NCBI RefSeq assembly: GCF_002464935.1
Contig: NZ_NBYY01000002.1
Span: forward strand, 1-64,000
Source: Candidatus Enterovibrio escicola
Lineage (GTDB): Bacteria; Pseudomonadota; Gammaproteobacteria; Enterobacterales; Vibrionaceae
Direction of reading: 5' to 3'
Length of the DNA: 64,000 bases
This document shows positions 19,842 through 30,349 of the stretch, in pieces; within the stretch, counting starts at the first letter, position 1; each line of letters starts with the position of its first letter. Position numbers and translations under genes: made by a program. Under the pieces are notes generated by a model, which was not told where the DNA came from, made no database searches, and saw nothing but the letters and a program-made list of their open reading frames with translations.

Positions 19842-21125
19842 ATGGATAAATTGACATTACAACCCATTTCTAAAATTAATGGTACAGTTAATCTGCCGGG
19901 TTCTAAAAGTGTATCAAACCGTGCGCTGCTTTTATCTGTATTATCAAAAGGGACGACCCACCTTATCAATATGCTGGATAGTGATGATATTCAGCACATG
20001 TTAATGGCATTGACAAAATTACGTGTGAATTATCACCTTTCCAAGGATAAAACAGTTTGTGAGATTCAGGGGCTGGGAAGGGCATTCACAACGTCTGAAT
20101 CGATGGAGCTCTTCCTTGGCAATGCGGGGACGGCTATGCGTCCACTTACAGCTGCCCTATGTATTGGCCGTGGAGAGTATGTACTAACGGGTGAACCTAG
20201 AATGAAGGAGCGACCAATCGGTCATCTTGTCGAAGCATTAAAGGCTGTTGGTGCGAATATTTCCTACTTAGAAAACGAGAACTACCCACCGTTGAAAATA
20301 ATCAGCACAGATATTTCTGGGGGTGACGTAGAGATTGACGGTTCTATCTCAAGTCAATTTCTGACGGCGTTCTTGATGACGGCGCCGCTATTTAGTGGCG
20401 ACAGTAACATTCGTATTAGGGGAGATTTGGTATCTAAGCCTTATATTGATATAACCTTGCATATCATGGCGCAATTTGGTGTGAATGTTGTTAATGGCAA
20501 TTATCAAATGTTTCATGTACAAGGTAAACAAAGCTATCAGTCGCCAGGAAAATTTTTGATCGAAGGGGATGCTTCTTCGGCCTCCTATTTTCTGGCTGCT
20601 GCTGCAATAAAAGGCGGTGAAGTTAAAGTCACGGGGATTGGTAGACATAGCATTCAGGGTGATGCGTCATTTGCAAATGTGCTGGGAAGAATGGGGGCAA
20701 AAATTGAGTGGGGTGATAACTATATCATTACTCGTCGCAGTAACCTTTATGCTGTTGATTTAGATTTTAACCACATGCCTGATGCTGCAATGACCATTGC
20801 TATCACCGCCCTTTTCGCAAAGGGAACAACAACTATTCGTAACATTCGTAATTGGCGTGTAAAGGAAACCGATCGCTTATCGGCGATGGCTACTGAATTA
20901 CGAAAGGTGGGTGCGATCGTAGAGGAGGGTATAGACTATATCACCATTACGTCAAAACCAAATCTTCAGCATGCTTCAATTAATACCTATGATGATCACC
21001 GAATGGCAATGTGTTTTTCATTGGTGGCGTTGGGTGATATACCAGTTACAATCAACGATCCAAACTGCACGTCAAAAACATTTCCAGACTATTTTGAAAA
21101 GTTAGAGAGCTTGGCGGAAAGATAG
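19842..21125 (+). CDS. aroA: 3-phosphoshikimate 1-carboxyvinyltransferase (EPSP synthase)
   Basis: AroA joins shikimate-3-phosphate and phosphoenolpyruvate in the sixth step of the shikimate pathway. At 427 aa it has exactly the E. coli length. Active-site residues are visible: Lys22 and Arg27 in [13 protein letters not shown], the class [14 protein letters not shown] loop with its Gly-Ala (about 94-106), [20 protein letters not shown] and [14 protein letters not shown]. The ATG at 19842 follows TAGGAGTTTAG. Ancestrally aroA is co-transcribed behind serC. Here it begins after IS debris, so it must use a new or internal promoter. Confidence 0.98.
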   Translation: MDKLTLQPISKINGTVNLPGSKSVSNRALLLSVLSKGTTHLINMLDSDDIQHMLMALTKLRVNYHLSKDKTVCEIQGLGRAFTTSESMELFLGNAGTAMRPLTAALCIGRGEYVLTGEPRMKERPIGHLVEALKAVGANISYLENENYPPLKIISTDISGGDVEIDGSISSQFLTAFLMTAPLFSGDSNIRIRGDLVSKPYIDITLHIMAQFGVNVVNGNYQMFHVQGKQSYQSPGKFLIEGDASSASYFLAAAAIKGGEVKVTGIGRHSIQGDASFANVLGRMGAKIEWGDNYIITRRSNLYAVDLDFNHMPDAAMTIAITALFAKGTTTIRNIRNWRVKETDRLSAMATELRKVGAIVEEGIDYITITSKPNLQHASINTYDDHRMAMCFSLVALGDIPVTINDPNCTSKTFPDYFEKLESLAER

Positions 21126-21162
21126 ATCTATATATGATGTAACAGTGCAGTGTGCTATTAAC

Positions 21163-21192
21163 CTGTTTTTTTTGCTTCGACTCCCCTATAAT
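21163..21192 (+). promoter_or_regulatory. Candidate promoter for cmk-rpsA
   Basis: A consensus -10 TATAAT (21187-21192) is preceded at about 18 bp by a weak -35 in CTGTTTTT. It lies in the gap between aroA and cmk. Confidence 0.35.
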
Positions 21193-21290
21193 TTATCTCC
21201 AATTCTTAGGAGGTGTTTTCTGGTTAAGTGTGTAGTATTGAATACCTAGCAATAAAGGTAGGTCTGATAGTCAATGATTTGGAGAAAAGT

Positions 21291-21977
21291 TTGTATACCC
21301 AAGTGCCTATATGTACGGTTGATGGTCCAAGTGGTGCAGGAAAAGGAACCCTTTGCATCCTATTGGCGGAAAGATTAGGCTGGCATTTACTGGATTCTGG
21401 AGCAATCTATCGTGTTTTAGCTCTGATTGCAATTCACCGTGGTGTTGACCTTGAATCTGAAGATGCCTTGTCTCCACTTGCCACCCACCTTGATGTGCAA
21501 TTTAAAGCTGAAGGTGAGCTTGCTCAGGTGATCCTAGAGGGTGAAGATGTCTCAAGTGAGCTGCGGAAAGAAGAGATAGGCATGGTGGCATCTAAGGTGG
21601 CTACTTTGCCACGGATACGTGAAGCGTTGTTGTGTCGTCAACGAAAATTTGCTGAAGTGCCTGGATTAGTGGCGGATGGCCGTGATATGGGTACAGTGGT
21701 TTTCCCCAAGGCAGAAGTTAAAATTTTCCTAGAGGCTAGCATGGAAGAACGTGCTACTCGTAGGATGAACCAGTTGCAACTAAATGGGTTAGATGTTAAG
21801 TTTGATCGCATTTTAAGCGAAATTAGGGAGCGTGATGATCGAGATTTCAACCGAACTATTGCACCATTGCGTCCTGCTGAAGATGCATTTGTGCTAGATT
21901 CTACCTCGCTCAACATTGAGCAGGTGCTTGAGCAAGCATTGTGCTATTTTGAATGTAAATTTATCACTGTACCATGA
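21291..21977 (+). CDS. cmk: Cytidylate kinase
   Basis: Cmk phosphorylates CMP and dCMP with ATP. The P-loop [11 protein letters not shown] lies close to the N-terminus. LLDSGAIYR binds CMP, and [12 protein letters not shown] and ERDDRDFNR complete the active site. The open frame extends upstream to 21228, but the family starts only about ten residues before the P-loop. A TTG at 21291, six bases after GGAG (21281-21284), gives 228 aa against 227 in E. coli. I therefore choose the TTG start. The gene lies between aroA and rpsA as in other gammaproteobacteria. Confidence 0.95.
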   Translation: MYTQVPICTVDGPSGAGKGTLCILLAERLGWHLLDSGAIYRVLALIAIHRGVDLESEDALSPLATHLDVQFKAEGELAQVILEGEDVSSELRKEEIGMVASKVATLPRIREALLCRQRKFAEVPGLVADGRDMGTVVFPKAEVKIFLEASMEERATRRMNQLQLNGLDVKFDRILSEIRERDDRDFNRTIAPLRPAEDAFVLDSTSLNIEQVLEQALCYFECKFITVP

Positions 21978-22077
21978 AACAGTGGTAGGGTCGTTGATCG
22001 TAGGGATGATGATTGACGTTAAGATCAACCCCACGAGGTAGGATACCCGTGGACGTTTAAATATTGAAGATAAATTA
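21978..22077 (+). promoter_or_regulatory. rpsA leader, possible S1 autoregulatory region
   Basis: The 100-bp gap before rpsA contains a hairpin CCACG/CGTGG (about 22031-22052) and an AT-rich ribosome-loading region ending GAAGATAAATTA. In E. coli the rpsA leader folds into hairpins and is repressed by S1 itself; the same type of control is inferred here. Confidence 0.4.
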
Positions 22078-23754
22078 ATGACTGAATCTTTTGCCTCACT
22101 CTTTGAAGAGTCTCTAAAAGAGCTCGAAACACGGCCTGGTGCCATCGTAAAAGGCACTGTTATTGCTATCGTGAACGGTTATGTTCTGATTGATGCAGGT
22201 CTAAAATCTGAATCTTCTATTCCAATTGAGCAGTTTAAAGACGCTGCGGGCGCCCTGGAAATCGAAGTTGGCACTGAAGTAGATGTAGCTCTGGAAGCGA
22301 TCGAAGACGGTTTCGGTGAAACTCAACTGTCCCGTGAAAAAGCAAAACGTCATGAAGCTTGGATCAAACTAGAAAAAGCTTACGAAGAAGCTGAAACTGT
22401 TATTGGTATTATAAACGGTAAAGTTAAAGGTGGTTTTACAGTTGAACTGAACGGTATACGGGCATTCCTACCAGGTTCTCTGGTCGATGTTCGTCCAGTT
22501 CGTGACACTGGTCACTTGGAAGGCAAAGAACTAGAATTCAAAGTTATTAAGCTAGATCAGAAACGCAATAATGTTGTTGTTTCACGTCGCGCTGTGATTG
22601 AATCTGAAAATAGTGTTGAGCGTGATGAACTTCTTGCTTCTTTGCAAGAAGGCATGAATGTAAAAGGTATCGTTAAAAACCTGACTGATTATGGTGCTTT
22701 CGTAGATCTTGGAGGTGTCGATGGTCTTCTGCACATAACTGACATGGCTTGGAAGCGTGTTAAGCACCCATCAGAAATTGTTAATGTTGGTGACGAAATC
22801 AATGTTAAAATTTTGAAGTTTGATCGAGAGCGTACTAGGGTGTCTCTAGGTCTGAAGCAACTGGGTGAAGATCCATGGGTAGCAATTGCTAACCGTTATC
22901 CAGAAGGTCATAAACTGACTGGGCGTGTTACTAACTTAACTGATTACGGTTGCTTCGTTGAAATTGAAGAAGGTGTAGAAGGCTTAGTACACGTCTCTGA
23001 AATGGACTGGACCAATAAAAATATACACCCATCTAAAGTTGTGAACGTAGGAGATGCTGTTGAAATTATAGTTTTGGACATCGATGAAGAACGTCGTCGT
23101 ATCAGCCTAGGTCTCAAACAATGTAAAGCTAACCCATGGCAGTTATTCTCTGAAATGCAAGCTAAAGGAGATCGTGTCACTGGTAGGATTAAGTCAATAA
23201 CTGACTTCGGTGTATTCATCGGTCTAGATGGTGGAATTGATGGTTTGGTTCACCTATCTGATATTTCTTGGAATGTTGCAGGTGAAGAAGCTGTTCGCAA
23301 TTTCAAGAAAGGCGACGAAATATCAGCAGTCGTTCTTCAGGTTGATGCCGAGCGTGAGCGTATCTCACTAGGCATAAAGCAAATGGAAGAAGACCCCTTT
23401 AACAACTACTTGACTGATTTCAAGAAAGGTACCATCGTTAAGGGGATAGTTACTACTGTTGACGTAAAAGGTGCAACTGTTGAGCTGTTAGAAGGTGTTG
23501 AAGGTTATCTACGAAGTTCTGAAGCATCACGTGAACGCGGTGAAGATGCGACTTTAGTTCTGACCGTTGGCGATGAAGTTGAAGCGAAATTTATCGGAGT
23601 TGACCGTAAAAACCGTATAATTAACTTATCTGTTCGCGCGAAAGACGAAGCAGAAGAACAAGAAGCAATGGCAACTCTGAAAAAAGTAAAAGTAGATGAT
23701 TCTTCGTTTGGAACTGCGATGGCTGACGCTTTCAAGGCTGCGAAAAATGAATAA
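22078..23754 (+). CDS. rpsA: 30S ribosomal protein S1
   Basis: S1 binds mRNA on the small subunit and helps unfold structured initiation regions. At 558 aa it matches E. coli (557 aa) and has the six S1-type OB-fold repeats. The last four carry the clear [58 protein letters not shown] and [20 protein letters not shown] patterns. Repeat linkers with [13 protein letters not shown] are typical. Codon use here is noticeably more biased than in the neighbours, as expected for a highly expressed gene. It is followed by ihfB after 72 bp. Confidence 0.98.
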   Translation: MTESFASLFEESLKELETRPGAIVKGTVIAIVNGYVLIDAGLKSESSIPIEQFKDAAGALEIEVGTEVDVALEAIEDGFGETQLSREKAKRHEAWIKLEKAYEEAETVIGIINGKVKGGFTVELNGIRAFLPGSLVDVRPVRDTGHLEGKELEFKVIKLDQKRNNVVVSRRAVIESENSVERDELLASLQEGMNVKGIVKNLTDYGAFVDLGGVDGLLHITDMAWKRVKHPSEIVNVGDEINVKILKFDRERTRVSLGLKQLGEDPWVAIANRYPEGHKLTGRVTNLTDYGCFVEIEEGVEGLVHVSEMDWTNKNIHPSKVVNVGDAVEIIVLDIDEERRRISLGLKQCKANPWQLFSEMQAKGDRVTGRIKSITDFGVFIGLDGGIDGLVHLSDISWNVAGEEAVRNFKKGDEISAVVLQVDAERERISLGIKQMEEDPFNNYLTDFKKGTIVKGIVTTVDVKGATVELLEGVEGYLRSSEASRERGEDATLVLTVGDEVEAKFIGVDRKNRIINLSVRAKDEAEEQEAMATLKKVKVDDSSFGTAMADAFKAAKNE

Positions 23755-23826
23755 TTAGTTGAGGAGAAGAAAAATATTTCCACCTTACAGTTATCCTACT
23801 GATAAACATACTAAATTGGAGTGTTC

Positions 23827-24108
23827 ATGACTAAGTCTGAGTTGATCGAAAGACTGTGCAGTCAGCAAACCCATCTCTCTGTAAAACAGGTAGAAGATTG
23901 TATCAAAGAAATTCTTGAACACATGGTCACCACACTTGAGGAAGGACAGCGAATCGAAGTTCGTGGCTTTGGTAGTTTCTCTTTGCATTATCGTGCTCCT
24001 CGTATGGGTCGCAATCCAAAAACCGGAGAAAAAGTTAAGCTGGAAGGTAAATACGTTCCTCACTTCAAACCTGGTAAGGAACTCCGTGATCGTGTCAATA
24101 TTGCTTGA
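23827..24108 (+). CDS. ihfB: Integration host factor subunit beta
   Basis: IHF is a DNA-bending heterodimer used in transcription, replication and recombination. The 93-aa protein has the DNABII signature ([20 protein letters not shown]), including the intercalating Pro of the beta arm in RNPKTG. An in-frame GTG at 23821 would add two residues. The ATG at 23827 gives the family N-terminus [10 protein letters not shown] and has GGAG upstream. It is followed by a strong terminator. Confidence 0.97.
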   Translation: MTKSELIERLCSQQTHLSVKQVEDCIKEILEHMVTTLEEGQRIEVRGFGSFSLHYRAPRMGRNPKTGEKVKLEGKYVPHFKPGKELRDRVNIA

Positions 24109-24126
24109 CTCGCATTTGAATAAAAG

Positions 24127-24157
24127 AACGGCATACTCTCTGTATGCCGTTTTTTTA
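24127..24157 (+). terminator. Rho-independent terminator after ihfB
   Basis: The 10-bp stem AACGGCATAC/GTATGCCGTT with a five-base loop (TCTCT) is followed by a run of T. It ends the cmk-rpsA-ihfB transcript and separates it from lapAB. Confidence 0.95.
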
Positions 24158-24279
24158 TTCTGGTTTGAGATGGTCTGACAATCTAAATTACTGCATAATC
24201 ACACATGAATTTCCCGACGAATATGTAATGTCTGATCCGTGTAATCGTCGCTATCTGGATCTTTAGAGAGGGAGTAGCT

Positions 24280-24564
24280 GTGAAGATTATTAGTACCGTA
24301 ATATTTGTCCTCTGTTTTCTAATCACTCTAGCTCTTGGCGCTCAAAACCAAGAAATAGTTAATTTTAACTATTTAGTTGCTAAGCAGGAGTTTAGATTAT
24401 CTTTGCTTCTGGGTATTGTACTTGGTATTGGTTTTGGATTAGGTTGGTTGATTTTCGGTATGCTTTACATTAAAAAGCGGATATCTGTATCGGTACTGAA
24501 GAAGCAAGTAAGCAAGCAACTCCAAGAGTTAAATAAACTGCGTACGGATCCAGTAAAGGAATAA
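24280..24564 (+). CDS. lapA: Lipopolysaccharide assembly protein A
   Basis: A 94-aa inner-membrane protein (DUF1049). TM1 is about residues 3-21 and TM2 about 42-64, followed by a basic, coiled-coil-like tail (KKRISVSVLKKQVSKQ). LapA works with LapB in controlling LPS synthesis through FtsH and LpxC. Start: GTG at 24280 after GAGAGGGAG. It lies seven bases upstream of lapB, so the two are translated together. Confidence 0.92.
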   Translation: MKIISTVIFVLCFLITLALGAQNQEIVNFNYLVAKQEFRLSLLLGIVLGIGFGLGWLIFGMLYIKKRISVSVLKKQVSKQLQELNKLRTDPVKE

Positions 24565-24570
24565 TTAACA

Positions 24571-25740
24571 ATGCTTGAGCTGTTGTTTCTATTGCTACCA
24601 ATTGCTGCTGGTTACGGTTGGTATATGGGAAATAGAAATGCTCGTCATTACCGTCAGGATCAATCTCACCATTTATCGCGTCAATATGTAGCAGGTCTTA
24701 ATCTACTTCTATCCGACCAGTCTGATAAAGCGGCAGACTTATTTATTGAACTGCTACAAGTTGATAGCGAGATGATTGATACGCACCTAGCACTCGGAAA
24801 TCTTTTCCGTTCACGAGGAGAAGTTAATCGTGCAATCCGTATTCACCAAAACCTAATTGCGCGTCCTAATCTCACTCTTGATCAACGTAATCTCTCACTT
24901 CAACAATTGGCAAAAGATTATATGGTTGCTGGTTTTTTCGATCGTGCGGAGAAAATATTTAACCAGTTGGTCGATGAACCAAATTATCGAGAATTTGCTT
25001 TACAACAACTGCTCACTATCTTCCAACAAACTAGGGAATGGGAAAAAGCGATTGATATTGCCAGTCATTTGGTTAAAGCTGGGAAAATTAAACTTAAGCG
25101 TGATATATCTCATTTTTATTGTGAGCTAGCCATGTTGTCGATAGCAGATGGTGATGATAATAGTGCGCGACCACTTCTGCGAAAAGCATTATCCCTTGAT
25201 AAGTCCTGTGTTCGGTCTTCATTGATACTTGCTCGATTAGCCATTGATAAATCAGAATATAAATGTGCAGCAAAGTTGCTTGAGTCAGTTTTAGACCAAG
25301 ATCTGGATTTTGTCAGTGAAACACTACCCATGCTTGAAATTTGCTATCAAACGATGAATAAGGAGACGGCATTAGTACGTTTTCTTAAGCACTGTATTGA
25401 GCATAACACAGGTGTATCCGCGGAATTGATGATGTCGGATATTATCAATTCTAATGAGAACTCAGTGATGGCACAAAGCTTCCTTACACGACAGTTGACT
25501 CGGAATCCTACATTAAAAGGATTTCATAAGCTCATGGAGCTTCATGTTGATCAAGCTGAAGAAGGTCGCTCAAAGGCAAGTCTTAATACATTAAAGTGCC
25601 TTGTAGAAGAACAATTAAAGATAAAACCGCACTATCGCTGCCGAAAATGTGGTTTTGCTACACACTCATTGTACTGGCACTGCCCTTCTTGTAAAGGATG
25701 GGGTTTAATAAAACCTATCAGAGGTCTAGACGGAGAATAA
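24571..25740 (+). CDS. lapB: Lipopolysaccharide assembly protein B
   Basis: A 389-aa protein, the same length as E. coli LapB (YciM). An N-terminal membrane anchor (residues 1-20) is followed by tetratricopeptide-like repeats (about 35-330) and a C-terminal rubredoxin-type zinc ribbon with Cys357, Cys360, Cys371 and Cys374 (YRCRKCGF, HCPSCKGWG). LapB recruits LpxC to FtsH and thereby limits LPS synthesis. The usual downstream neighbour pyrF is missing; an IS982 left end begins within a few bases of the stop codon. Confidence 0.96.
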   Translation: MLELLFLLLPIAAGYGWYMGNRNARHYRQDQSHHLSRQYVAGLNLLLSDQSDKAADLFIELLQVDSEMIDTHLALGNLFRSRGEVNRAIRIHQNLIARPNLTLDQRNLSLQQLAKDYMVAGFFDRAEKIFNQLVDEPNYREFALQQLLTIFQQTREWEKAIDIASHLVKAGKIKLKRDISHFYCELAMLSIADGDDNSARPLLRKALSLDKSCVRSSLILARLAIDKSEYKCAAKLLESVLDQDLDFVSETLPMLEICYQTMNKETALVRFLKHCIEHNTGVSAELMMSDIINSNENSVMAQSFLTRQLTRNPTLKGFHKLMELHVDQAEEGRSKASLNTLKCLVEEQLKIKPHYRCRKCGFATHSLYWHCPSCKGWGLIKPIRGLDGE

Positions 25741-25741
25741 A

Positions 25742-26682
25742 TTAATCTGAGCTGCGCTCAAGAAATGAACTAAATGCCCAAGTCGCGATCTGATCGTTTA
25801 AAAAAACTATTGACTGCATAAGGACTTGGGTATGAATAACTGAGATACTATTTTCGTTGATGTTAACGACTTCTGCTAGACCTTCCTCCCTGCATGGAAA
25901 AAACACCTAATTTCTTACGTTGTCAAACAAAGAAGAAAGCATTTTCATCTCTCAGTTAGATAAGTGATGACGATAGTGATAGCTTTCCATCAATCTGGGT
26001 ATCGAGACTTCAAAACCTATTATATCCACTTTTTTGCCGCTACCTCACTGAGTATCAAGCAAAGCCTATATGGATTGCCTTCGTTGATTTGTCCGAACGA
26101 CAAGTTTATCACAACCTACACATTCTCAAACATCAAATTTATAAAGGTATAGCGAAGCGAGGAGAAGGAACGATATGGTGGTTATACGGATTCAAATTAC
26201 AGTTTATTATCAATGAGTAAAGTTGCATTATCTCAGTCAAAGTGACGACGGCTAACGTGGATGATAGAAATCCTGTAGCGGAAATGGCTAACAAGCTTTG
26301 AGGCTGTTTATACGAAGAAAAAGGTTATATCTCTGATCCATCTTCGATGGATCTCACAGACAAGGGAGTGACATTTATAACTGGTGTGAAAAAGAATATG
26401 AAAGCCAAAGTGATGAAACTTTAGAACTGCCTAGAACTATAGTGATTTCTAGTGTAGGGGTAGGAAATGATGCGATGTAACCTGTTGATTAATCTAGCCA
26501 GATCAACAAGGAATACTCCGCATGGACAATAATCATAACGTTAACGAGCTTTATAAACTAGCAAACCCGCTTAATGAACTATTGAAATAAGGCGCACATC
26601 AGTGGTTGGCTCAAGCTATAAGAAGCCGAATATCAAGATGACTCGGCTTGATAAGCAAGCGCTTATGCAGATCTGAGATTAG
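25742..26682 (+). mobile_element. IS982-family element, broken and interrupted by IS256 DNA
   Basis: Left terminus (AATCTGAGCTGCGCTCAAG) directly after lapB and right terminus (TTATGCAGATCTGAGATTA) at 26682. In between, the transposase is deleted in part (after TYYIHF the frame jumps to TGLPS-like sequence) and interrupted by an IS256 piece. Confidence 0.82.
26450..26615 (+). mobile_element. IS256-family N-terminal fragment
   Basis: It contains MDNNHNVNELYKLANPLNEL, then after a stop GAHQWLAQAI, the N-terminus of the IS256-type transposase; the same start is seen at 49955. It lies inside the IS982 copy. Confidence 0.65.
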
Positions 26683-26709
26683 TTAGTGAGTTTATTTTGG
26701 GAGTAGATG

Positions 26710-27516
26710 TTACACTGTATGGTTTCGTGACCGCTTGTCGATAAAGGGTGCTTTGAAGTAGCTTTCAATCAGTCGCTGTGTCAAAACATGTTTAGGTGTA
26801 GAAAAGACAGTTGCGGTTGACCCTGATTCAACCACTTTGCCTTTTTGCATTACCATCACTTTATCGGCCATGTGTTTCACAATACCCATATGCTGGGATA
26901 CATAAACGTAAGATAAGCACATTAGTTCCTGCAATTCTAATAGAAGGTTGAGGATCTGAGAGCGTATTGATATGTCAAGACCATTCAATGCTTCATCGGC
27001 AACGATGATACAGGGCTGAAGTATAAGTGCTCTCGCTAGAGATACGCGCTGTTTTTGGCCTGTTGCTAACATCTGAGGATAGAAGTATGCGTGTTCAGGT
27101 AATAGTCCTACTTGTCGGAGCGTATCCTCGACACGACGTTCACGTTCTTGAGGTGTCATATTTGTGTTTCGTTTGAGTGGACTTTCTAATATCTGCCCAA
27201 TTTGTTTGCGGGGGTTGAGTGAAGTATTTGGATCTTGGAAAATCATTCTAATTAGCTTACAGCGCGTTTTATAATCATGGGTACGCATGATTTCACCGTT
27301 AACACGTATTTCTCCTCCTGAAGGCTCGACTACACCCGCCAGCATTCTTGCAAGCGTAGATTTTCCTGATCCGTTTTCCCCAATGATCGCCAATGTCTCT
27401 CCGGCGTCTAGTGAAAAAGAAACAGGGTTAACCGCTTCGATGAAGTTTCTAGTAAATAGACCCGTACGGTAGTGATAATTCTTATGTAACTGATTGACTT
27501 CAAGTAGGGCGGTCAT
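26710..27516 (-). CDS. sapF: Peptide/putrescine ABC transporter ATPase SapF
   Basis: 268-aa ABC ATPase. Walker A is GENGSGKST (about residues 46-54). The family-specific signature [15 protein letters not shown] replaces LSGGQ. Walker B is [12 protein letters not shown] and the switch His lies in YVSQHMG. With SapD it powers the SapBC permease. The start overlaps the end of sapD by 17 bp, which indicates coupled translation. Sap systems were described in antimicrobial-peptide resistance; in E. coli SapBCDF exports putrescine. Confidence 0.95.
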   Translation of the reverse strand: MTALLEVNQLHKNYHYRTGLFTRNFIEAVNPVSFSLDAGETLAIIGENGSGKSTLARMLAGVVEPSGGEIRVNGEIMRTHDYKTRCKLIRMIFQDPNTSLNPRKQIGQILESPLKRNTNMTPQERERRVEDTLRQVGLLPEHAYFYPQMLATGQKQRVSLARALILQPCIIVADEALNGLDISIRSQILNLLLELQELMCLSYVYVSQHMGIVKHMADKVMVMQKGKVVESGSTATVFSTPKHVLTQRLIESYFKAPFIDKRSRNHTV

Positions 27517-28510
27517 AGTTCTTTACTTCCATATTAAGAGGAAAGTGACAGGCAAACTTATGATTCTTGATTTTTCTTGTTCTCGGCATTTCAACGCATT
27601 TTCGTTGTGCGTAGTGGCAGCGAGGACCTAACCGACATCCGATAGGTAAGTGCTGCAACGGGGGTATAGCCCCCGGCAACGTCTCAAGTTTACTCTTGTG
27701 AGGAATATTTGTATTAAAGTCTGGCATTGCGCGTAGCAGTGCATCTGTATATGGGTGATGTGGAGTTTCTAATATTTGCTGGCGTCCCGCAGATTCGACC
27801 GATTGACCACAGTACATGACGGTGATACGGTCTGCCCACTGAGTAACAGTGGTTAAATCATGGCTAATCAATAAAATTGTCATATTTGATATCTGGTTAG
27901 TACGACTCAACAACCTAAAAATCTGGGCTTGAGTTATTGGATCCAAATCTGCAGTTGGTTCGTCGGCGATCAAAAGGCATGGACGATTGGCAATGGCCAT
28001 CGCAATCATTACCTTTTGGCATTCACCGTCCGTGAGTTCATAAGGATAACTGCTCATTACTCTTTTGTGATCCTTAATACCGACTTTGTGGAGCAAAGCA
28101 ATTGACTGCTGTTTTCGCCAAGAAAGCCTTTGCCACCAACTTCCACTAAATGAACTAGATGGAATCGCTTCTTCCAACTGATATCCCACACTTTCAGATG
28201 GGTCTAAGCAAGTCGCTGGTTCCTGAAATATCATCGCGATGTCTTTGCTTACTACATGGCGTCGTTCACGTGTCGGGAGTGATAACAAATCAATATTACC
28301 TAATCGTAATCTGTCTGCAGTTACTCGAAAAGTATCTTTGGTTACACCACAAATTGCTTTTGCAACGAGGCTTTTACCTGACCCTGATTCTCCAACTAAT
28401 CCACGGATTTCACCCTCATTGATGGTTAAACTCATTCGATCAACGGCTTTAACGAGACCCTGTGGGGTATCGATTTCGATTGTAAGATGTCGAATATCTA
28501 ATAACGTCAT
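27500..28510 (-). CDS. sapD: Peptide/putrescine ABC transporter ATPase SapD
   Basis: 336-aa ABC ATPase. Walker A is [16 protein letters not shown]. The signature [16 protein letters not shown] is typical for SapD, and Walker B is [12 protein letters not shown]. The C-terminal oligopeptide-transporter extension contains the cysteine-containing [15 protein letters not shown] stretch. In E. coli SapD also supports Trk potassium uptake. The start codon overlaps the sapC stop by one base. Confidence 0.95.
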   Translation of the reverse strand: MTLLDIRHLTIEIDTPQGLVKAVDRMSLTINEGEIRGLVGESGSGKSLVAKAICGVTKDTFRVTADRLRLGNIDLLSLPTRERRHVVSKDIAMIFQEPATCLDPSESVGYQLEEAIPSSSFSGSWWQRLSWRKQQSIALLHKVGIKDHKRVMSSYPYELTDGECQKVMIAMAIANRPCLLIADEPTADLDPITQAQIFRLLSRTNQISNMTILLISHDLTTVTQWADRITVMYCGQSVESAGRQQILETPHHPYTDALLRAMPDFNTNIPHKSKLETLPGAIPPLQHLPIGCRLGPRCHYAQRKCVEMPRTRKIKNHKFACHFPLNMEVKNYDRPT

Positions 28511-29397
28511 TATTCTGTACCTGAATTAATCGCTCGTGTCAGTCCATCGCCAACAATATTTACAACCAACACACTTATCATAATGGCTAACCCAGGGAGA
28601 GTTACCGTCCACGGTGCTGTAAAAATCAGATCAATGGAGGTACCTAGCATAGTTCCCCATTCTGGAGAGGGGGCTGATGTACCTAATTCTAGAAAGCCTA
28701 GTGCCGCTATGTCTAGAGTGGCAACAGAAAGGGCTCTAGTCACCTCAGTATTTAAAATGGTCAGAATGTTTGGCAGCACTGAATGGTAAAGCAGGTAAAA
28801 ACTGTTTTCCCCGTCTAATCGGGATGACAGAACGTACTCTTTTCCCATCTCAGAATGTACGGCAGTATAGACCGAGCGAATGAATCTTGGGATCAGTGCC
28901 AACCATACTGCCAAAAGAATACTAAATTCTCCTGTTCCATAAAACGCAACAAAGATGATAGCTAGTAACAACGAAGGGATAGATAAAACCGTATCCAGAA
29001 TATGATTCAGGAAACTGGATTTAAGTCCAGAAGTCATACCTGCTAGTATGCCAATAAAAATACCAATTCCGCTGGCGGAAAGTGTGACAGAGATAGCGTA
29101 GCCAAATGTTAATCGTGAACCTACAATTAATCGTGAAAGCATGTCTCGAGTCAGGTCATCTGTTCCAAGAAAATAATCGACTGAACCTCTGGTATCCCAC
29201 GAGGGGGGAAGGAGGAATTGACCTGTTTTAAATTGTGATCCGTAAGGTGAAATCCAAGGTGAAAAAATAGTTATAAATATTATGATGACTAGGCACCATA
29301 AAGCGAACATTGCCAACGTATTCTCACGGAAAGAATTCCAAGTTCGCTGTATTTGTGTTGGTATGCGTTGCTCTGGATAAATACTATTTGAGGGCAT
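28510..29397 (-). CDS. sapC: ABC transporter permease SapC
   Basis: 295-aa inner-membrane permease with an N-terminal TM (about 30-52) and a BPD-type permease domain (about 90-290). The EAA-like loop is [20 protein letters not shown]. It forms the membrane pore with SapB. The start overlaps the sapB end by 14 bp. Confidence 0.94.
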   Translation of the reverse strand: MPSNSIYPEQRIPTQIQRTWNSFRENTLAMFALWCLVIIIFITIFSPWISPYGSQFKTGQFLLPPSWDTRGSVDYFLGTDDLTRDMLSRLIVGSRLTFGYAISVTLSASGIGIFIGILAGMTSGLKSSFLNHILDTVLSIPSLLLAIIFVAFYGTGEFSILLAVWLALIPRFIRSVYTAVHSEMGKEYVLSSRLDGENSFYLLYHSVLPNILTILNTEVTRALSVATLDIAALGFLELGTSAPSPEWGTMLGTSIDLIFTAPWTVTLPGLAIMISVLVVNIVGDGLTRAINSGTE

Positions 29398-30346
29398 ACC
29401 ATTTCTTCCTAGTAAGAGGGCTTATTGCTGCTCCGACTAAATCAGAGAAAATGTTAGCTAATAAAACAACACTTCCTACAGTCAGGACGCCTGCTTGAAC
29501 GGCAATGAAATCTTGGAAACTCAATGCATCAAGAAGCCAAGTACCTATACCTGGCCAGTTGAAGATGGATTCAGTGATGATTGCAAATGTCATCATGGTC
29601 GATATCTGAGTACCAAATTTAGGGATAATTGGTGGTAATGCGTTTTTCAGTACATGTCGCATTACAATCTCAGATTTCGACAAACCTTTAGTTGCTGCAA
29701 CTTTGATGTAATTTTGGTGCATTACATCGGATACAGAATCTCGAAGCAATGTAATAATTTCTGTCGTTGGAGCGACGGCAAGTACCAATGTAGGCATGAT
29801 TAAATGGCGGATAATGTCTTCAATGGCCTGAGAACGTTGTGGATGGTTGGAGTAGATTATGTCCACCAATGCAAATCCTGTTACTTGTGGGATCTCGAAC
29901 AGTAAGTTGTACCTTCCTGATACGGGTAGCCAGCCTAGATACAGAGAGAATACCATGATCATTAAAAGCGCCATCCAAAAGATAGGCATTGAGAAGGTCA
30001 ATAGCGTGCCAGAAGAAATAAATACATCAGCGACAGAACCACGTCGAATGCCCGCTAATATGCCAAATGGAATACCGATGACGAGGGCGATAAGGAAAGC
30101 AAAGAAACATAACTCCAAGGTGGCGGGGATGACTCTCTCCAGAGATTCTGTTATAGGTGTGCCATTTGCAGCAATTCCCAAGTCATATTGCTTCAGTTGT
30201 CTTAGGTATTGAATCCAGCCTTCCCACAACTCGAATTTGTTATAAATAGATAAAGGATCCAGTCTCACTATATTGTAGCCGATCAATGTAAGGATCAACA
30301 AAGTAATAATGAACAAATTAAGCCGTCGAAGTACATAGTTAAGCAT
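29384..30346 (-). CDS. sapB: ABC transporter permease SapB
   Basis: 320-aa permease of the DppB/OppB type with an N-terminal TM, then five TMs. The coupling loop is VAATKGLSKSEIVMRHVLKN. Partner of SapC. Three bases separate it from the sapA stop codon. Confidence 0.94.
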   Translation of the reverse strand: MLNYVLRRLNLFIITLLILTLIGYNIVRLDPLSIYNKFELWEGWIQYLRQLKQYDLGIAANGTPITESLERVIPATLELCFFAFLIALVIGIPFGILAGIRRGSVADVFISSGTLLTFSMPIFWMALLMIMVFSLYLGWLPVSGRYNLLFEIPQVTGFALVDIIYSNHPQRSQAIEDIIRHLIMPTLVLAVAPTTEIITLLRDSVSDVMHQNYIKVAATKGLSKSEIVMRHVLKNALPPIIPKFGTQISTMMTFAIITESIFNWPGIGTWLLDALSFQDFIAVQAGVLTVGSVVLLANIFSDLVGAAISPLTRKKWYALK

Positions 30347-30349
30347 AGA

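Noticed and set aside
21228-21290. Upstream extension of cmk (21 extra residues)
   Set aside because: It has no family similarity, while the TTG at 21291 has a well-placed GGAG and gives the normal length.
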